This document shows, piece by piece, positions 40,922-48,552 of a stretch of DNA of 64,000 nt. The DNA lies in contig VYBN01000031.1 of NCBI GenBank assembly GCA_009844425.1, forward strand, positions 1 through 64,000, in the 5' to 3' direction. How positions within the stretch are numbered: position 1 is the stretch's first letter; each line of letters begins with the position of its first letter. The notes under the pieces are model-generated. The model was not told the DNA's origin and did no database searches. It worked only from the letters and a program-made list of their open reading frames with translations. The position numbers and the translations under genes were made by a program. Origin of the DNA: Gammaproteobacteria bacterium (GTDB taxonomy: Bacteria > Pseudomonadota > Gammaproteobacteria > Steroidobacterales > Foliamicaceae).

Positions 40922-42054
40922 GCGCTGCGATACGGCGCGCCATAAGGGAGGCGCTCAGGGAGCGCGAAAAGGCCGGCCTGCTGCGCAGCCTGGAGACGGC
41001 GCCCGGCGGTATCGACTTCTGCTCCAACGACTACCTGGGCCTGGCCCGCGACCGGCGCCTGCGCCGAAGGATCGCCGCGCTCGCCGCCGACAGCGCCGCG
41101 CCGCAGGGAGCGACGGGTTCCCGGCTCATTTCGGGCAACCACCCGGAAATCGAGGCGCTGGAGGACCGGCTTGCCGGGTTCTATTCGTCCGAGGCCGCGC
41201 TGGTTTTTTCCAGCGGCTTCGCCGCCAACCTCGGGTTGCTTGCAAGCCTGGGCGGACTCGTGCAGACGCTGATCTGCGACCGCCTGCTTCACGCCAGCGC
41301 CATCGACGGGGGCCGCCTCAGCGGCGCGAAGCGGGTGATCTTCGCGCACAATGACATGCGCGACCTCAAGGCCAGGCTGGGCGAACTGCATTCCGGGGAA
41401 ACCGCCGCGGTGGCGGTGGACACGGTCTATTCGATGGACGGCGACTTTGCACCGATCGAGGAAATAGCGGATCTGGCCGAAGAACATGATGCCGCGGTCG
41501 TGGTGGACGAGGCGCATGCCAACGGCGTGCTGGGGCCCGCGGGCCGCGGCGGCGCGGTCGCCGCCGGGCTGCAGGACCGGGTGCTGGCCCGCGTGGTGAC
41601 TTTCGGCAAGGCGTTGGGGTTGCAGGGCGGCGCCGTGCTGTGTTCGAAGGACCTGCGCGATTACCTCGTGAATTTTGCCCGTTCGTTCGTGTTCTCCACG
41701 GGGGTTTCGCCGCTCTGGGCGGCAAGCGTGCGGGCCGTTTACGAACTGCTTCCGGAATTGAATGCGGAGCGCGAGCAATTGCTGGGCAACGTCACCTATT
41801 TTCGCGAGCGCGTGGCGGAGTCCGCGCAGCCCTGGCTGGAGAGCGAGTCATGGATCCAGTGCCTGCGCGTTCCCGGCGCCCGGCGCATAACGCGCGTGGG
41901 CGGCATTGTTCGCAGCCGCGGGCTTGCCGCGCTGCCGATTCGCGCGCCCACCGTTCCGGCGGGCGAGGAGCGAATCCGAGTGTGCCTGCACGCATACAAC
42001 ACCAAGGAGGAAATCGACCTGCTGTTCAGCGCCGTGGACGAAGCGCTGCGTTAG
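40918..42054 (+). CDS. bioF: 8-amino-7-oxononanoate synthase
   Basis: A 378-residue PLP enzyme joining pimeloyl-ACP (or -CoA) with alanine. Motifs include CSNDYLGLARD, GATGSRLISGNHPEIEALE, VDEAHANGVLGPAGRG and the PLP-lysine region VVTFGKALGLQGG. It overlaps bioB by four bases. Hairpin element E follows its stop by 52 bp and separates it from the peroxiredoxin and bioD/bioA. Confidence 0.96.
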   Translation: MSAAIRRAIREALREREKAGLLRSLETAPGGIDFCSNDYLGLARDRRLRRRIAALAADSAAPQGATGSRLISGNHPEIEALEDRLAGFYSSEAALVFSSGFAANLGLLASLGGLVQTLICDRLLHASAIDGGRLSGAKRVIFAHNDMRDLKARLGELHSGETAAVAVDTVYSMDGDFAPIEEIADLAEEHDAAVVVDEAHANGVLGPAGRGGAVAAGLQDRVLARVVTFGKALGLQGGAVLCSKDLRDYLVNFARSFVFSTGVSPLWAASVRAVYELLPELNAEREQLLGNVTYFRERVAESAQPWLESESWIQCLRVPGARRITRVGGIVRSRGLAALPIRAPTVPAGEERIRVCLHAYNTKEEIDLLFSAVDEALR

Positions 42055-42106
42055 CACGCATGCCGCCAGCTAACGGAGTCCCGGTCGCGCGAGGCGCTTC
42101 GATTCC

Positions 42107-42205
42107 GCCCCTTTGTGTGCCTTCCTCTCGTTGGAGTCGCCATCCATGGCTCGGAATCGCTATCCTGCTTTTACGCTCCAACGAGAGGAAGGCACACAAA
42201 GGGGC
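42107..42205. repeat. Hairpin element E: perfect 30-bp stem, apex nearly identical to element A
   Basis: Left arm 42107-42136 and right arm 42176-42205 are fully complementary over 30 bp. The 39-nt apex (42137-42175) equals that of element A except for one T/C change. The ten stem positions next to the apex (CTCGTTGGAG) are also shared, but 12 of the outer 20 differ from A, and the partner arm has changed to match. It lies between bioF and the peroxiredoxin gene. Confidence 0.92.
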
Positions 42206-42260
42206 TACGGTGTGCGCATTCCCGGATCGAAGTGCCGACAGAAACTTCTCGGTAAGTGGA

Positions 42261-42266
42261 TATAAT
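42261..42266 (+). promoter_or_regulatory. Consensus -10 box before the peroxiredoxin gene
   Basis: TATAAT, a perfect -10 hexamer, 32 nt upstream of ATG 42299 and downstream of element E. It suggests that the peroxiredoxin-bioD-bioA segment has its own promoter. No clear -35. Confidence 0.4.
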
Positions 42267-42298
42267 TTTCCGCCCCCAGCCACCACCGGTAACGTCTC

Positions 42299-42847
42299 AT
42301 GAAAAACATTCTCGCTGTTTGCGCGCTGGCCTTTGCGGGCGCAGCCTGCGCCACTACCGACCCGCTTGAGGCCGGTTCCGCCGCGCCGGACTGGACCCTT
42401 CCGGGCTCTGATGGAAACGAGTACTCGCTGTCCGAACTCCGCAGGGACGGCGCCGTGGTGCTTGCCTGGTTCCCAAAGGCCGATACGCCCGGGTGCACAA
42501 GAGAATGCCAGTCCTTGACCAGGAACGGCGACAAGATCCGCCAGTTCAAGGTTAGCTACTTCATGGCCAGCACCGACCCGATTGAGGACAACACGGCCTT
42601 CGCACAGAAGTACGGCGCCGACTTCCCGATCCTTTCCGACGAGTCGAAGGAAGTGGCCGAAGCCTATCAGGTCATGAGTTCTTTCGGCTTCGCCAGTCGC
42701 CACACGTTCTACATCGGCGCTGACGGCCGGATTATCGAAATCGATCGGAACGTCAATGCCGATACGGCCGCCGAGGACATTGCCGCCACCCTCGAACGCC
42801 TGGGCGTGGAGAAACGAGCCGCACCCGAATCCGCTGCCGGCCGCTAG
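42299..42847 (+). CDS. Exported peroxiredoxin of the Bcp/PrxQ type
   Basis: A 182-residue peroxiredoxin. Residues 1-17 form a signal sequence ending in AGAAC, which could be a weak lipobox (Cys17) or a simple signal peptide. The peroxidatic Cys66 is in ADTPGCTREC and a second Cys70 lies four residues on, a PrxQ-like pair with slightly unusual spacing (family often plus five). FPILSDESKEVAEAYQV and FYIGADGRI complete the fold. It detoxifies peroxides, probably in the envelope. It sits inside the biotin cluster without an obvious functional link. Confidence 0.82.
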   Translation: MKNILAVCALAFAGAACATTDPLEAGSAAPDWTLPGSDGNEYSLSELRRDGAVVLAWFPKADTPGCTRECQSLTRNGDKIRQFKVSYFMASTDPIEDNTAFAQKYGADFPILSDESKEVAEAYQVMSSFGFASRHTFYIGADGRIIEIDRNVNADTAAEDIAATLERLGVEKRAAPESAAGR

Positions 42848-42883
42848 CCGGGTCGCGCGCTGCATCAGGCCGCGCGGCTCGCA

Positions 42884-43492
42884 GTGCGATTTGCGATTGC
42901 GGGCATCGGCACCGGCGTCGGCAAGACGCTGGTGGCGGCGCTCTTCGTGGAGCGCCTGGGGGCCGCCTACTGGAAACCGATACAGGCCGGCGGCCTGGCG
43001 CATACGGACACCGAGGAGGTTCGCCGGCTGGTCACGCTAAGCCGCGCCCCCTTCCTGCCCGAGGCGTACAGCCTGCATGCGGCGATGGCGCCGGACGCCG
43101 CGGCGGCCCAGGAGGGCGTCACCCTACGCAAGGAGGGACTGCGCCTGCCGGATGCGGAAGGCCCGCTGGTGGTGGAACCGGCCGGCGGCGTGCTCGTGCC
43201 GGTGGCCGATGGCCTGCTCAACGTCGATCTTCTGAAATACTGGAACCTGCCGGTCGTGGTTGTTTCCAGCTACTACCTGGGCAGCATCAATCACACGCTG
43301 CTTACGGTGGAGGCGCTCAATTCGCGTGAACTGCCGCTGGCCGGCATCGTATTCAACGGCGAGCGGAACGACCATTCCCGCAGCGTGATCCTACGCGAGA
43401 CCGGGCTGAAGTGCCTGCTCGATCTTCCCAAGCTGCGCCAGCCGGTAAGCCCCAGGCAGGTAAAGGCCTACGCGGCGAGAATCGACCTGTGA
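42884..43492 (+). CDS. bioD: Dethiobiotin synthetase
   Basis: A 202-residue ATP-dependent enzyme closing the ureido ring of dethiobiotin. The P-loop is [17 protein letters not shown] (residues 7-23). [22 protein letters not shown] and GIVFNGE are the other conserved parts. It starts at GTG 42884 and overlaps bioA by four bases at its end. Confidence 0.95.
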   Translation: MRFAIAGIGTGVGKTLVAALFVERLGAAYWKPIQAGGLAHTDTEEVRRLVTLSRAPFLPEAYSLHAAMAPDAAAAQEGVTLRKEGLRLPDAEGPLVVEPAGGVLVPVADGLLNVDLLKYWNLPVVVVSSYYLGSINHTLLTVEALNSRELPLAGIVFNGERNDHSRSVILRETGLKCLLDLPKLRQPVSPRQVKAYAARIDL

Positions 43493-44790
43493 ACGACCGC
43501 CTGTCCGCCGCCGACCTGGATTTCGACCGGCGGCACCTCTGGCATCCCTACGAATCCATGCGGAATCCCACGCCGGTCTATCCGGTGGCCTCCGCCCGCG
43601 GCGTGCGCCTGACGCTGGCCGACGGGCGGGAGCTGATCGACGGGATGTCGTCGTGGTGGTCGGTAATCCACGGTTACAACCACCCTGCGCTGAACCGCGC
43701 GGCGCGCAAGCAGATATCGCGCATGCCGCACGTTATGTTCGGGGGGTTCACGCACGCCCCTGCAATCCGTCTGGCGCAACGGCTGGTCGAATGGACTCCG
43801 GGCGACCTGGACCGGGTCTTTTTTTCCGATTCGGGGTCGGTGGCCGTGGAGGTGGCGATCAAGATGGCCCTGCAGTACTGGCGCGCCCGCGGGGTGGCGG
43901 GCCGGACGCGGTTGCTGACCATACGGGGCGGTTATTACGGCGACACCTTCCAGGCCATGTCGGTCTGCGATCCGGTGACCGGCATGCATCACCTGTTTTC
44001 CGGCGTCGTTTCCGAACAGCTGTTCGCCGACAGACCGCGCGTGCGCTACGGCGAGTCCTGGGCCCCTTCCGACCTGGATTCGCTGGAGGACCTGGCGGAC
44101 CGGCACAACGACGAGATTGCGGCGGTGATCCTGGAGCCGATCGTGCAGGGCGCCGGCGGCATGCGCTTCTATCATCCCGGGTATCTGAACGGCGCGCGCG
44201 AACTGTGCGACCGTCTGGGGATTCTGCTGATCGCCGACGAGATCGCCACCGGGTTCGGGCGCAGCGGCGAACTGTTCGGCTGCAATCACGCCGGCGTGGT
44301 TCCCGACATCATGTGCGTGGGCAAGGCGCTCACCGGCGGTTACCTGAGCCTGGCGGCCACGCTGGCGCGGCCGCACGTCGCCGAGACGATCTCGGACACT
44401 GACGGCGCCGCCGGCGTGCTGATGCACGGCCCCACGTTCATGGCCAATCCGCTGGCCTGCGCGATCGCCAATGCCAGTGTGGAACTCTTGCTGGACTCGC
44501 CGTGGAGAAAACGCGTGGCCCGGGTCGAACGCGAACTGCGCCGGGGCCTTGCGCCCTGCCGCGATCTGGCTCAGGTAGCGGATGTGCGCGTGCTCGGCGC
44601 CATCGGAGTGGTGGAGATGCGCAAACCTGTGGACGTGGCGGAGATCCAGCGCCGCCTCGTGGAGCGCGGCGTGTGGGCCCGGCCGTTCGGCAAGCTGATC
44701 TATCTGATGCCGGCCTACGTGATGTCCGTGCGGGACTTAAGGCGCCTGTGCGCCGCCGTTTGCGAAACCGCCGCTCTCGAGTCCGCGTAG
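43489..44790 (+). CDS. bioA: Adenosylmethionine-8-amino-7-oxononanoate aminotransferase
   Basis: A 433-residue class III PLP aminotransferase using AdoMet as amino donor. BioA marks are HLWHPYESM at the N-terminus, [49 protein letters not shown] and the PLP lysine in [13 protein letters not shown]. The start is GTG 43489 overlapping bioD (GTGA). Hairpin element D starts four bases after its stop. bioC and bioH, which make the pimeloyl precursor, are not in the window. Confidence 0.96.
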   Translation: MNDRLSAADLDFDRRHLWHPYESMRNPTPVYPVASARGVRLTLADGRELIDGMSSWWSVIHGYNHPALNRAARKQISRMPHVMFGGFTHAPAIRLAQRLVEWTPGDLDRVFFSDSGSVAVEVAIKMALQYWRARGVAGRTRLLTIRGGYYGDTFQAMSVCDPVTGMHHLFSGVVSEQLFADRPRVRYGESWAPSDLDSLEDLADRHNDEIAAVILEPIVQGAGGMRFYHPGYLNGARELCDRLGILLIADEIATGFGRSGELFGCNHAGVVPDIMCVGKALTGGYLSLAATLARPHVAETISDTDGAAGVLMHGPTFMANPLACAIANASVELLLDSPWRKRVARVERELRRGLAPCRDLAQVADVRVLGAIGVVEMRKPVDVAEIQRRLVERGVWARPFGKLIYLMPAYVMSVRDLRRLCAAVCETAALESA

Positions 44791-44793
44791 CCC

Positions 44794-44900
44794 GCCTTTC
44801 CTTGCTCCCATTGTGCCGGGAGACGCATGAACCCATCCCTGGGGCTTGATCCGCCATCCATGGCTTCTATACTCCCGGCACAATGGGAGCCAGGAAAGGC
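44794..44900. repeat. Hairpin element D: 29-bp stem, twin mini-hairpins in reversed order
   Basis: Left arm 44794-44822 pairs with right arm 44872-44900 at 28 of 29 positions. The 49-nt apex holds CCCATCCCTGGG and GCCATCCATGGC, the complement of AGGGAT and ATGGAT loops. In the orientation where loops read ANGGAT, the ATGGAT hairpin comes first, opposite to the order in A, C and E. It begins four bases after the bioA stop and ends 23 bp before the enoyl-CoA hydratase. Confidence 0.9.
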
Positions 44901-44923
44901 TGCCGTTTCGGGAAATATTTCGC

Positions 44924-45724
44924 ATGAGTGAAGAGTTGCTGTACGAGAAGGACGGGGCCGTGGTCCTGCTGACGATCAATCGGCCTGACGAGCGCAACCT
45001 GCTGGGCCGCATCGGCGACGGCGCCTTGTTCGAGAAGGCGGCCGATCGAATTCAGGCGGATTCCGAAGTGCGTTGCGCGATCCTCACGGGAGCGGGCCGC
45101 GCATTCTCATCAGGCGGCGACGTCAAGGCCATGCGCGACCGCAGCGGAGCGTTCGAGGGCGGGTCCGCGGAATTGCGCGAGAGCTATCGCAACGAGATAC
45201 ATCGCATGATCCGCGCGCTGTGGAACCTCGATGTACCGCTGATCGCGGCGGTCAACGGACCCGCGATCGGCCTCGGCAACGACGTGGCCTGTCTGGCCGA
45301 TATCCGCGTGGCCTCCGAGAAGGCGCTGTTCGGGCAGACTTTTCTCAAGCTGGGCCTGATTCCGGGCGACGGAGGCGCATGGATCCTGCAGCAACTGATC
45401 GGCTATTCGCGCGCCGCGCAGCTGTTGCTTACCGGGCAACTCATCAATGCCGAAACGGCGAAAGACTGGGGGCTGGTCAGCGAAGTCACCTCGCCCGGAG
45501 AGTTGCTGCCGCGGGCTCGCGAGCTCGCCGGCGAAATCGCGCTGCAGCCGCCCGTGGCGCTGCGGATGGCCAAGCAACTGTTGCGCGCCGGCCGGCAGGA
45601 CCGGTTCGAGTCGGTGATGGAAATGTCCGCGAACCTGCAGGGAATTCTGCAGCGCACCCGGGACCACGACGAGGCCGTGGCGGCATTCTTCGAAAAGCGC
45701 TCGCCCCAATTCACCGGCGAGTGA
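44924..45724 (+). CDS. Enoyl-CoA hydratase/isomerase family protein
   Basis: A 266-residue crotonase-fold protein. The oxyanion-hole segments are GAGRAFSSGGDVKAM and GPAIGLGNDVACLADIRVAS. The second catalytic position reads LIPGDGGAW, where many hydratases have Glu, so the exact reaction (hydration, isomerisation or hydrolysis) is uncertain. ATG 44924 is preferred because upstream codons run into hairpin D. It is separate from the biotin genes. Confidence 0.88.
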   Translation: MSEELLYEKDGAVVLLTINRPDERNLLGRIGDGALFEKAADRIQADSEVRCAILTGAGRAFSSGGDVKAMRDRSGAFEGGSAELRESYRNEIHRMIRALWNLDVPLIAAVNGPAIGLGNDVACLADIRVASEKALFGQTFLKLGLIPGDGGAWILQQLIGYSRAAQLLLTGQLINAETAKDWGLVSEVTSPGELLPRARELAGEIALQPPVALRMAKQLLRAGRQDRFESVMEMSANLQGILQRTRDHDEAVAAFFEKRSPQFTGE

Positions 45725-45752
45725 TTCGACTCCCCGCAATAGGAATTGCCGC

Positions 45753-46160
45753 TTAACTCACTTCCGCCGCCGACATTGTCAGAGGATGGCCGGTCAGGCA
45801 GCCGTCGGCGGTAAGCAACCTCAAACCCTCCTCCTGAGCCTGGACGAGCAGCAACTCGTCGAAAGGGTCTTTGTGATCCAGAGGCGTCTTGAGCTGCCTG
45901 GCCGCATGGAGCATGGTCATCGGCAGAAATGTCACATCCTGCTCTTCAAGCGCGTAGATTACGTCCTCTGGTGAGAAGCGGCTCTTGCGCTGGCCAGAAC
46001 GGTGGCGGGCGTTGTGCTTGAGGCGCATTTCCCATATGGACACCGCACTCACAAAAAGTTCCACCTCGGGCGCCGTCAATATCCGGAGCTCGGATTCCCC
46101 GAAAGTTCCCGGCCTGTCCATGAAGTCGAACAGGTAGGACGTGTCGAGAAGGATGCGCAT
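45753..46160 (-). CDS. VapC-family PIN-domain toxin
   Basis: A 135-residue PIN-domain ribonuclease. The first metal-binding Asp is in ILLDTSYLFDFMD, Glu in VSIWEMRLKHN, and the later acidic residues in LDHKDPFDELLL and LLTADG. Such toxins cleave tRNA or rRNA until neutralised. The antitoxin gene lies 11 bp upstream on the same strand and is transcribed first, the usual order. Confidence 0.9.
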   Translation of the reverse strand: MRILLDTSYLFDFMDRPGTFGESELRILTAPEVELFVSAVSIWEMRLKHNARHRSGQRKSRFSPEDVIYALEEQDVTFLPMTMLHAARQLKTPLDHKDPFDELLLVQAQEEGLRLLTADGCLTGHPLTMSAAEVS

Positions 46161-46171
46161 CGCCGGCGCGG

Positions 46172-46450
46172 TTACTCTTCGTCAATGCCCAGTACGCGGC
46201 GGCTGAAGGCGGGATCGTTGAAATCTTCGGGCCAGCCTTGCCCGTCGCCTTCAATTCCAAGGCGCCGGCGTGCGGCTTGAAGCCTGTCGAAGTCAATCCC
46301 GCCGCGCCGGTCGCAACGGACGAGTTCGGCCGCCGGCATGCCGTGCCGGGTAATGATGACACGCTCGCCGCTGCGGGCCGCTGCGACAAGTTTGGAGAGG
46401 CGCGCCTTGGCCTCACGAATGGCGATTTCCACTACAACATTCCTTGTCAT
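46172..46450 (-). CDS. Phd/YefM-family antitoxin
   Basis: A 92-residue antitoxin. Residues 7 to about 45 (EIAIREAKARLSKLVAAARSGERVIITRHGMPAAELV) are the Phd/YefM DNA-binding fold. The C-terminal tail (WPEDFNDPAFSRRVLGIDEE) would wrap around and block the PIN toxin. ATG 46450 is used; an ATG ten codons upstream (46480) lies before the predicted transcription start and is rejected. Confidence 0.88.
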   Translation of the reverse strand: MTRNVVVEIAIREAKARLSKLVAAARSGERVIITRHGMPAAELVRCDRRGGIDFDRLQAARRRLGIEGDGQGWPEDFNDPAFSRRVLGIDEE

Positions 46451-46465
46451 GTCCTCGTTACCGCC

Positions 46466-46512
46466 AGTATGCCGCGGCAAATCCCAAATTTCAAGACTAC
46501 AGTGTGACTACA
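46466..46512 (-). promoter_or_regulatory. Toxin-antitoxin promoter with tandem operator repeats
   Basis: On the minus strand: TTGAAA (46494-46489), a 17-bp spacer, CATACT (46471-46466), with ATG 46450 about 9 nt after the expected start of transcription. Just upstream of the -35 box are two TGTAGTC direct repeats (46512-46506 and 46501-46495), 11 bp apart and so on the same face of the helix. This fits autoregulation by the Phd-like antitoxin. Confidence 0.55.
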
Positions 46513-46573
46513 TTTTCCGCTGCTTCAAACGCACTGCGTCGCGTTTCGGCGCTCCACCGCCCAATACGTGTGG

Positions 46574-46894
46574 CTATTGAATGGGGGAGAAACTGGCGGG
46601 GCGCAGAATCTTGATGTTTTGTTCCTGAATGGCGTCCAGTTCCCAGATCCCGCTTATGAACTTGTCCCACCGCGTATCGGCTTCCATTGCCGCCCGCCGG
46701 GTTTCGCGGTCGCCCAGGCTTTCGTAGCCCCACATGAAAACCACCTGGTGGAGGTTGCCTACCTCGGTGGTGAACAGGCCGAGAAATGTGCCGAGGTATT
46801 CCTTCTGTATGGGCAGCCCCTCGCTCTCGTACTTGTTCAACCAGCGCTGCATGGTTCCGGGGCGGAAGGTGTAGGTTCTGTGATCGACGATCAT
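46574..46894 (-). CDS. NIPSNAP-family protein
   Basis: A 106-residue dimeric alpha-beta-barrel protein: IVDHRTYTFRPGTMQRWLNKYESEGLPIQKEYLG, a tryptophan-rich VVFMWGYESLGDRETRRAAM and a helical end. NIPSNAP proteins are related to EthD/dabb domains; their biochemical role is unclear, though in bacteria they often accompany oxidative catabolism genes. It follows the GMC oxidoreductase gene on the same strand by 19 bp and is probably co-transcribed. Confidence 0.85.
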   Translation of the reverse strand: MIVDHRTYTFRPGTMQRWLNKYESEGLPIQKEYLGTFLGLFTTEVGNLHQVVFMWGYESLGDRETRRAAMEADTRWDKFISGIWELDAIQEQNIKILRPASFSPIQ

Positions 46895-46913
46895 GGTCTG
46901 GCTCCCTGGCCTG

Positions 46914-48539
46914 TTAACTTGATTGGAGGATCATGCCGCTGGCTTTCTCGGCGATCATGATTGCCGGAGCGTTGGTGTTGCCCCGAGTGATGGTGGGCAT
47001 GACGGAGGCATCCACGACGCGGAGGCCCTTGATTCCGTGTACGCGCAACTCCGCGTCCACCACGGCGTCTTCCCCGCTCCCCATCCTGCACGAGCCTACC
47101 GGGTGGAGCGTTGTCATCGCAGCGTCGATCAGCCACTTTCGCAGTTGTGCGCGCGTGCGCAACTCCGGTCCGGGCACGATTTCCTTGCCGATGACCTGCC
47201 GGAAGACCGGCGAGGCCATCACATCCCGCATCATTTGCACGCCGGCGATCGTGGTCTCGGCGTCATGTTCGTCGGAAAGATAGTTGGCAAAAATGCGCGG
47301 CGCATCTTCCGGGTTGGCTGAACGCAGACCGATGCGGCCGCGGCTTGACACCTGCACCGGTCCAATGCGGATCGTGAAGCCGTGCTGTTCGGCGATGCGT
47401 TCGGCGCCCCCCATCGAGAACACCGACCAATGCAGATTGGCGGTGTCTTCAGTCGCCGGCATGAAGTGAGTCTGAATATCGGGAACCTCAATAGCCGGCG
47501 AACTCTTCATGAACGAACCCGCCTCGTAGGGGAAGGAGGTTACGAACCCGGTCCCGAACAGTGTCGCCTGAGCGACGCTCAGGGCCACGCGGTCCACCCG
47601 CAGGTTTCGGCGAATGGAGACGGGCGCCCGGCAGGAATAAACCAGGCAGCAATCCACGTGATCCTGCACGTTCTTTCCCACCCCTGGCAGATGGTGGACT
47701 GTTGGGATTCCATGACTTTCGAGTTCGTCGCTGTCGCCGATGCCGGACAGCATGAGCAGCTGCGGTGAATTGACCACGCCGCCGCACACCAGCACTTCCC
47801 GCTCCGCCCGCACGGTATGCATACAACCCTGCGCAGCGAATACCACGCCTGCGGCGCGCTGGCCATCAAGTATTAGCCGGTGGGCCAGCGCATGGGTAAT
47901 GACCGTGAGATTCGGGCGCTTTTGCGCCGGATACAGGAACGCCCGCGCAGAACTGCAGCGCTTGCCCTTCTCAATCGTGAAGTCATAACGCCCGAAACCT
48001 TCCTGCGACTCGCCGTTGAAGTCGTCTGTAAACGGATAACCGGCCTGCTGGCCGGCCTCGATATAGGCGTCGAACATGGGGTTGCCGCCCCGGGCCCTGC
48101 GCACCGTCAATTCTCCCGTCTGGCTGTGGTACTGGCCGTTCCTGTCTTCATGACGCTCCGAGCGCTTGAACAGGGGAAGCACATCGTCATACGACCACCC
48201 CGGATTGCCTTCCTCCGCCCAACCGTCGTAATCGGCCCGGTTTCCGCGCACATAGATCATTCCGTTGATTGTGGAGCTTCCGCCCAGCACCTTGCCGCGC
48301 GGCCAATAAACCTCGCGCCCGTTCAGACGCTCCTCGGGCTCGGTTTGATAGCCCCAGTTGTAGATGCCCGAGTGCATCAGCTTGCCCATCAGCATCGGCA
48401 GGCGAAAAAGGTAGTTGCGATCGCGGCTGCCGGCTTCAAGAAGCAGCACCCGATGCTTTCCGCTGGCCGTCAGGCGGTTGGCGAGCACGCAGCCGGCGGA
48501 GCCGGCGCCCACGATGATGTAGTCATATTCGACTTCCAT
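46914..48539 (-). CDS. GMC-family FAD oxidoreductase (choline dehydrogenase-like)
   Basis: A 541-residue flavoprotein. The FAD dinucleotide fold DYIIVGAGSAGCVLANRLTASG begins at residue 5. PRGKVLGGSSTINGMIYVRGNRADYDGWAE is the first GMC signature, GGVVNSPQLLMLSGIGD the second, and TLHPVGSCRMGSGEDAVVD holds the catalytic histidine region. It oxidises an alcohol to an aldehyde. ATG 48539 has a GGAG-type ribosome site; a longer frame to 48686 overlaps the glycosylase gene and is rejected. The substrate is unknown. Confidence 0.9.
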   Translation of the reverse strand: MEVEYDYIIVGAGSAGCVLANRLTASGKHRVLLLEAGSRDRNYLFRLPMLMGKLMHSGIYNWGYQTEPEERLNGREVYWPRGKVLGGSSTINGMIYVRGNRADYDGWAEEGNPGWSYDDVLPLFKRSERHEDRNGQYHSQTGELTVRRARGGNPMFDAYIEAGQQAGYPFTDDFNGESQEGFGRYDFTIEKGKRCSSARAFLYPAQKRPNLTVITHALAHRLILDGQRAAGVVFAAQGCMHTVRAEREVLVCGGVVNSPQLLMLSGIGDSDELESHGIPTVHHLPGVGKNVQDHVDCCLVYSCRAPVSIRRNLRVDRVALSVAQATLFGTGFVTSFPYEAGSFMKSSPAIEVPDIQTHFMPATEDTANLHWSVFSMGGAERIAEQHGFTIRIGPVQVSSRGRIGLRSANPEDAPRIFANYLSDEHDAETTIAGVQMMRDVMASPVFRQVIGKEIVPGPELRTRAQLRKWLIDAAMTTLHPVGSCRMGSGEDAVVDAELRVHGIKGLRVVDASVMPTITRGNTNAPAIMIAEKASGMILQSS

Positions 48540-48552
48540 AAGGATTCTCCGG

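Noticed and set aside
12239-44900. The hairpin elements as intrinsic terminators
   Set aside because: Stems are far longer than typical, apices are 39-51 nt, and no T-run follows either arm.
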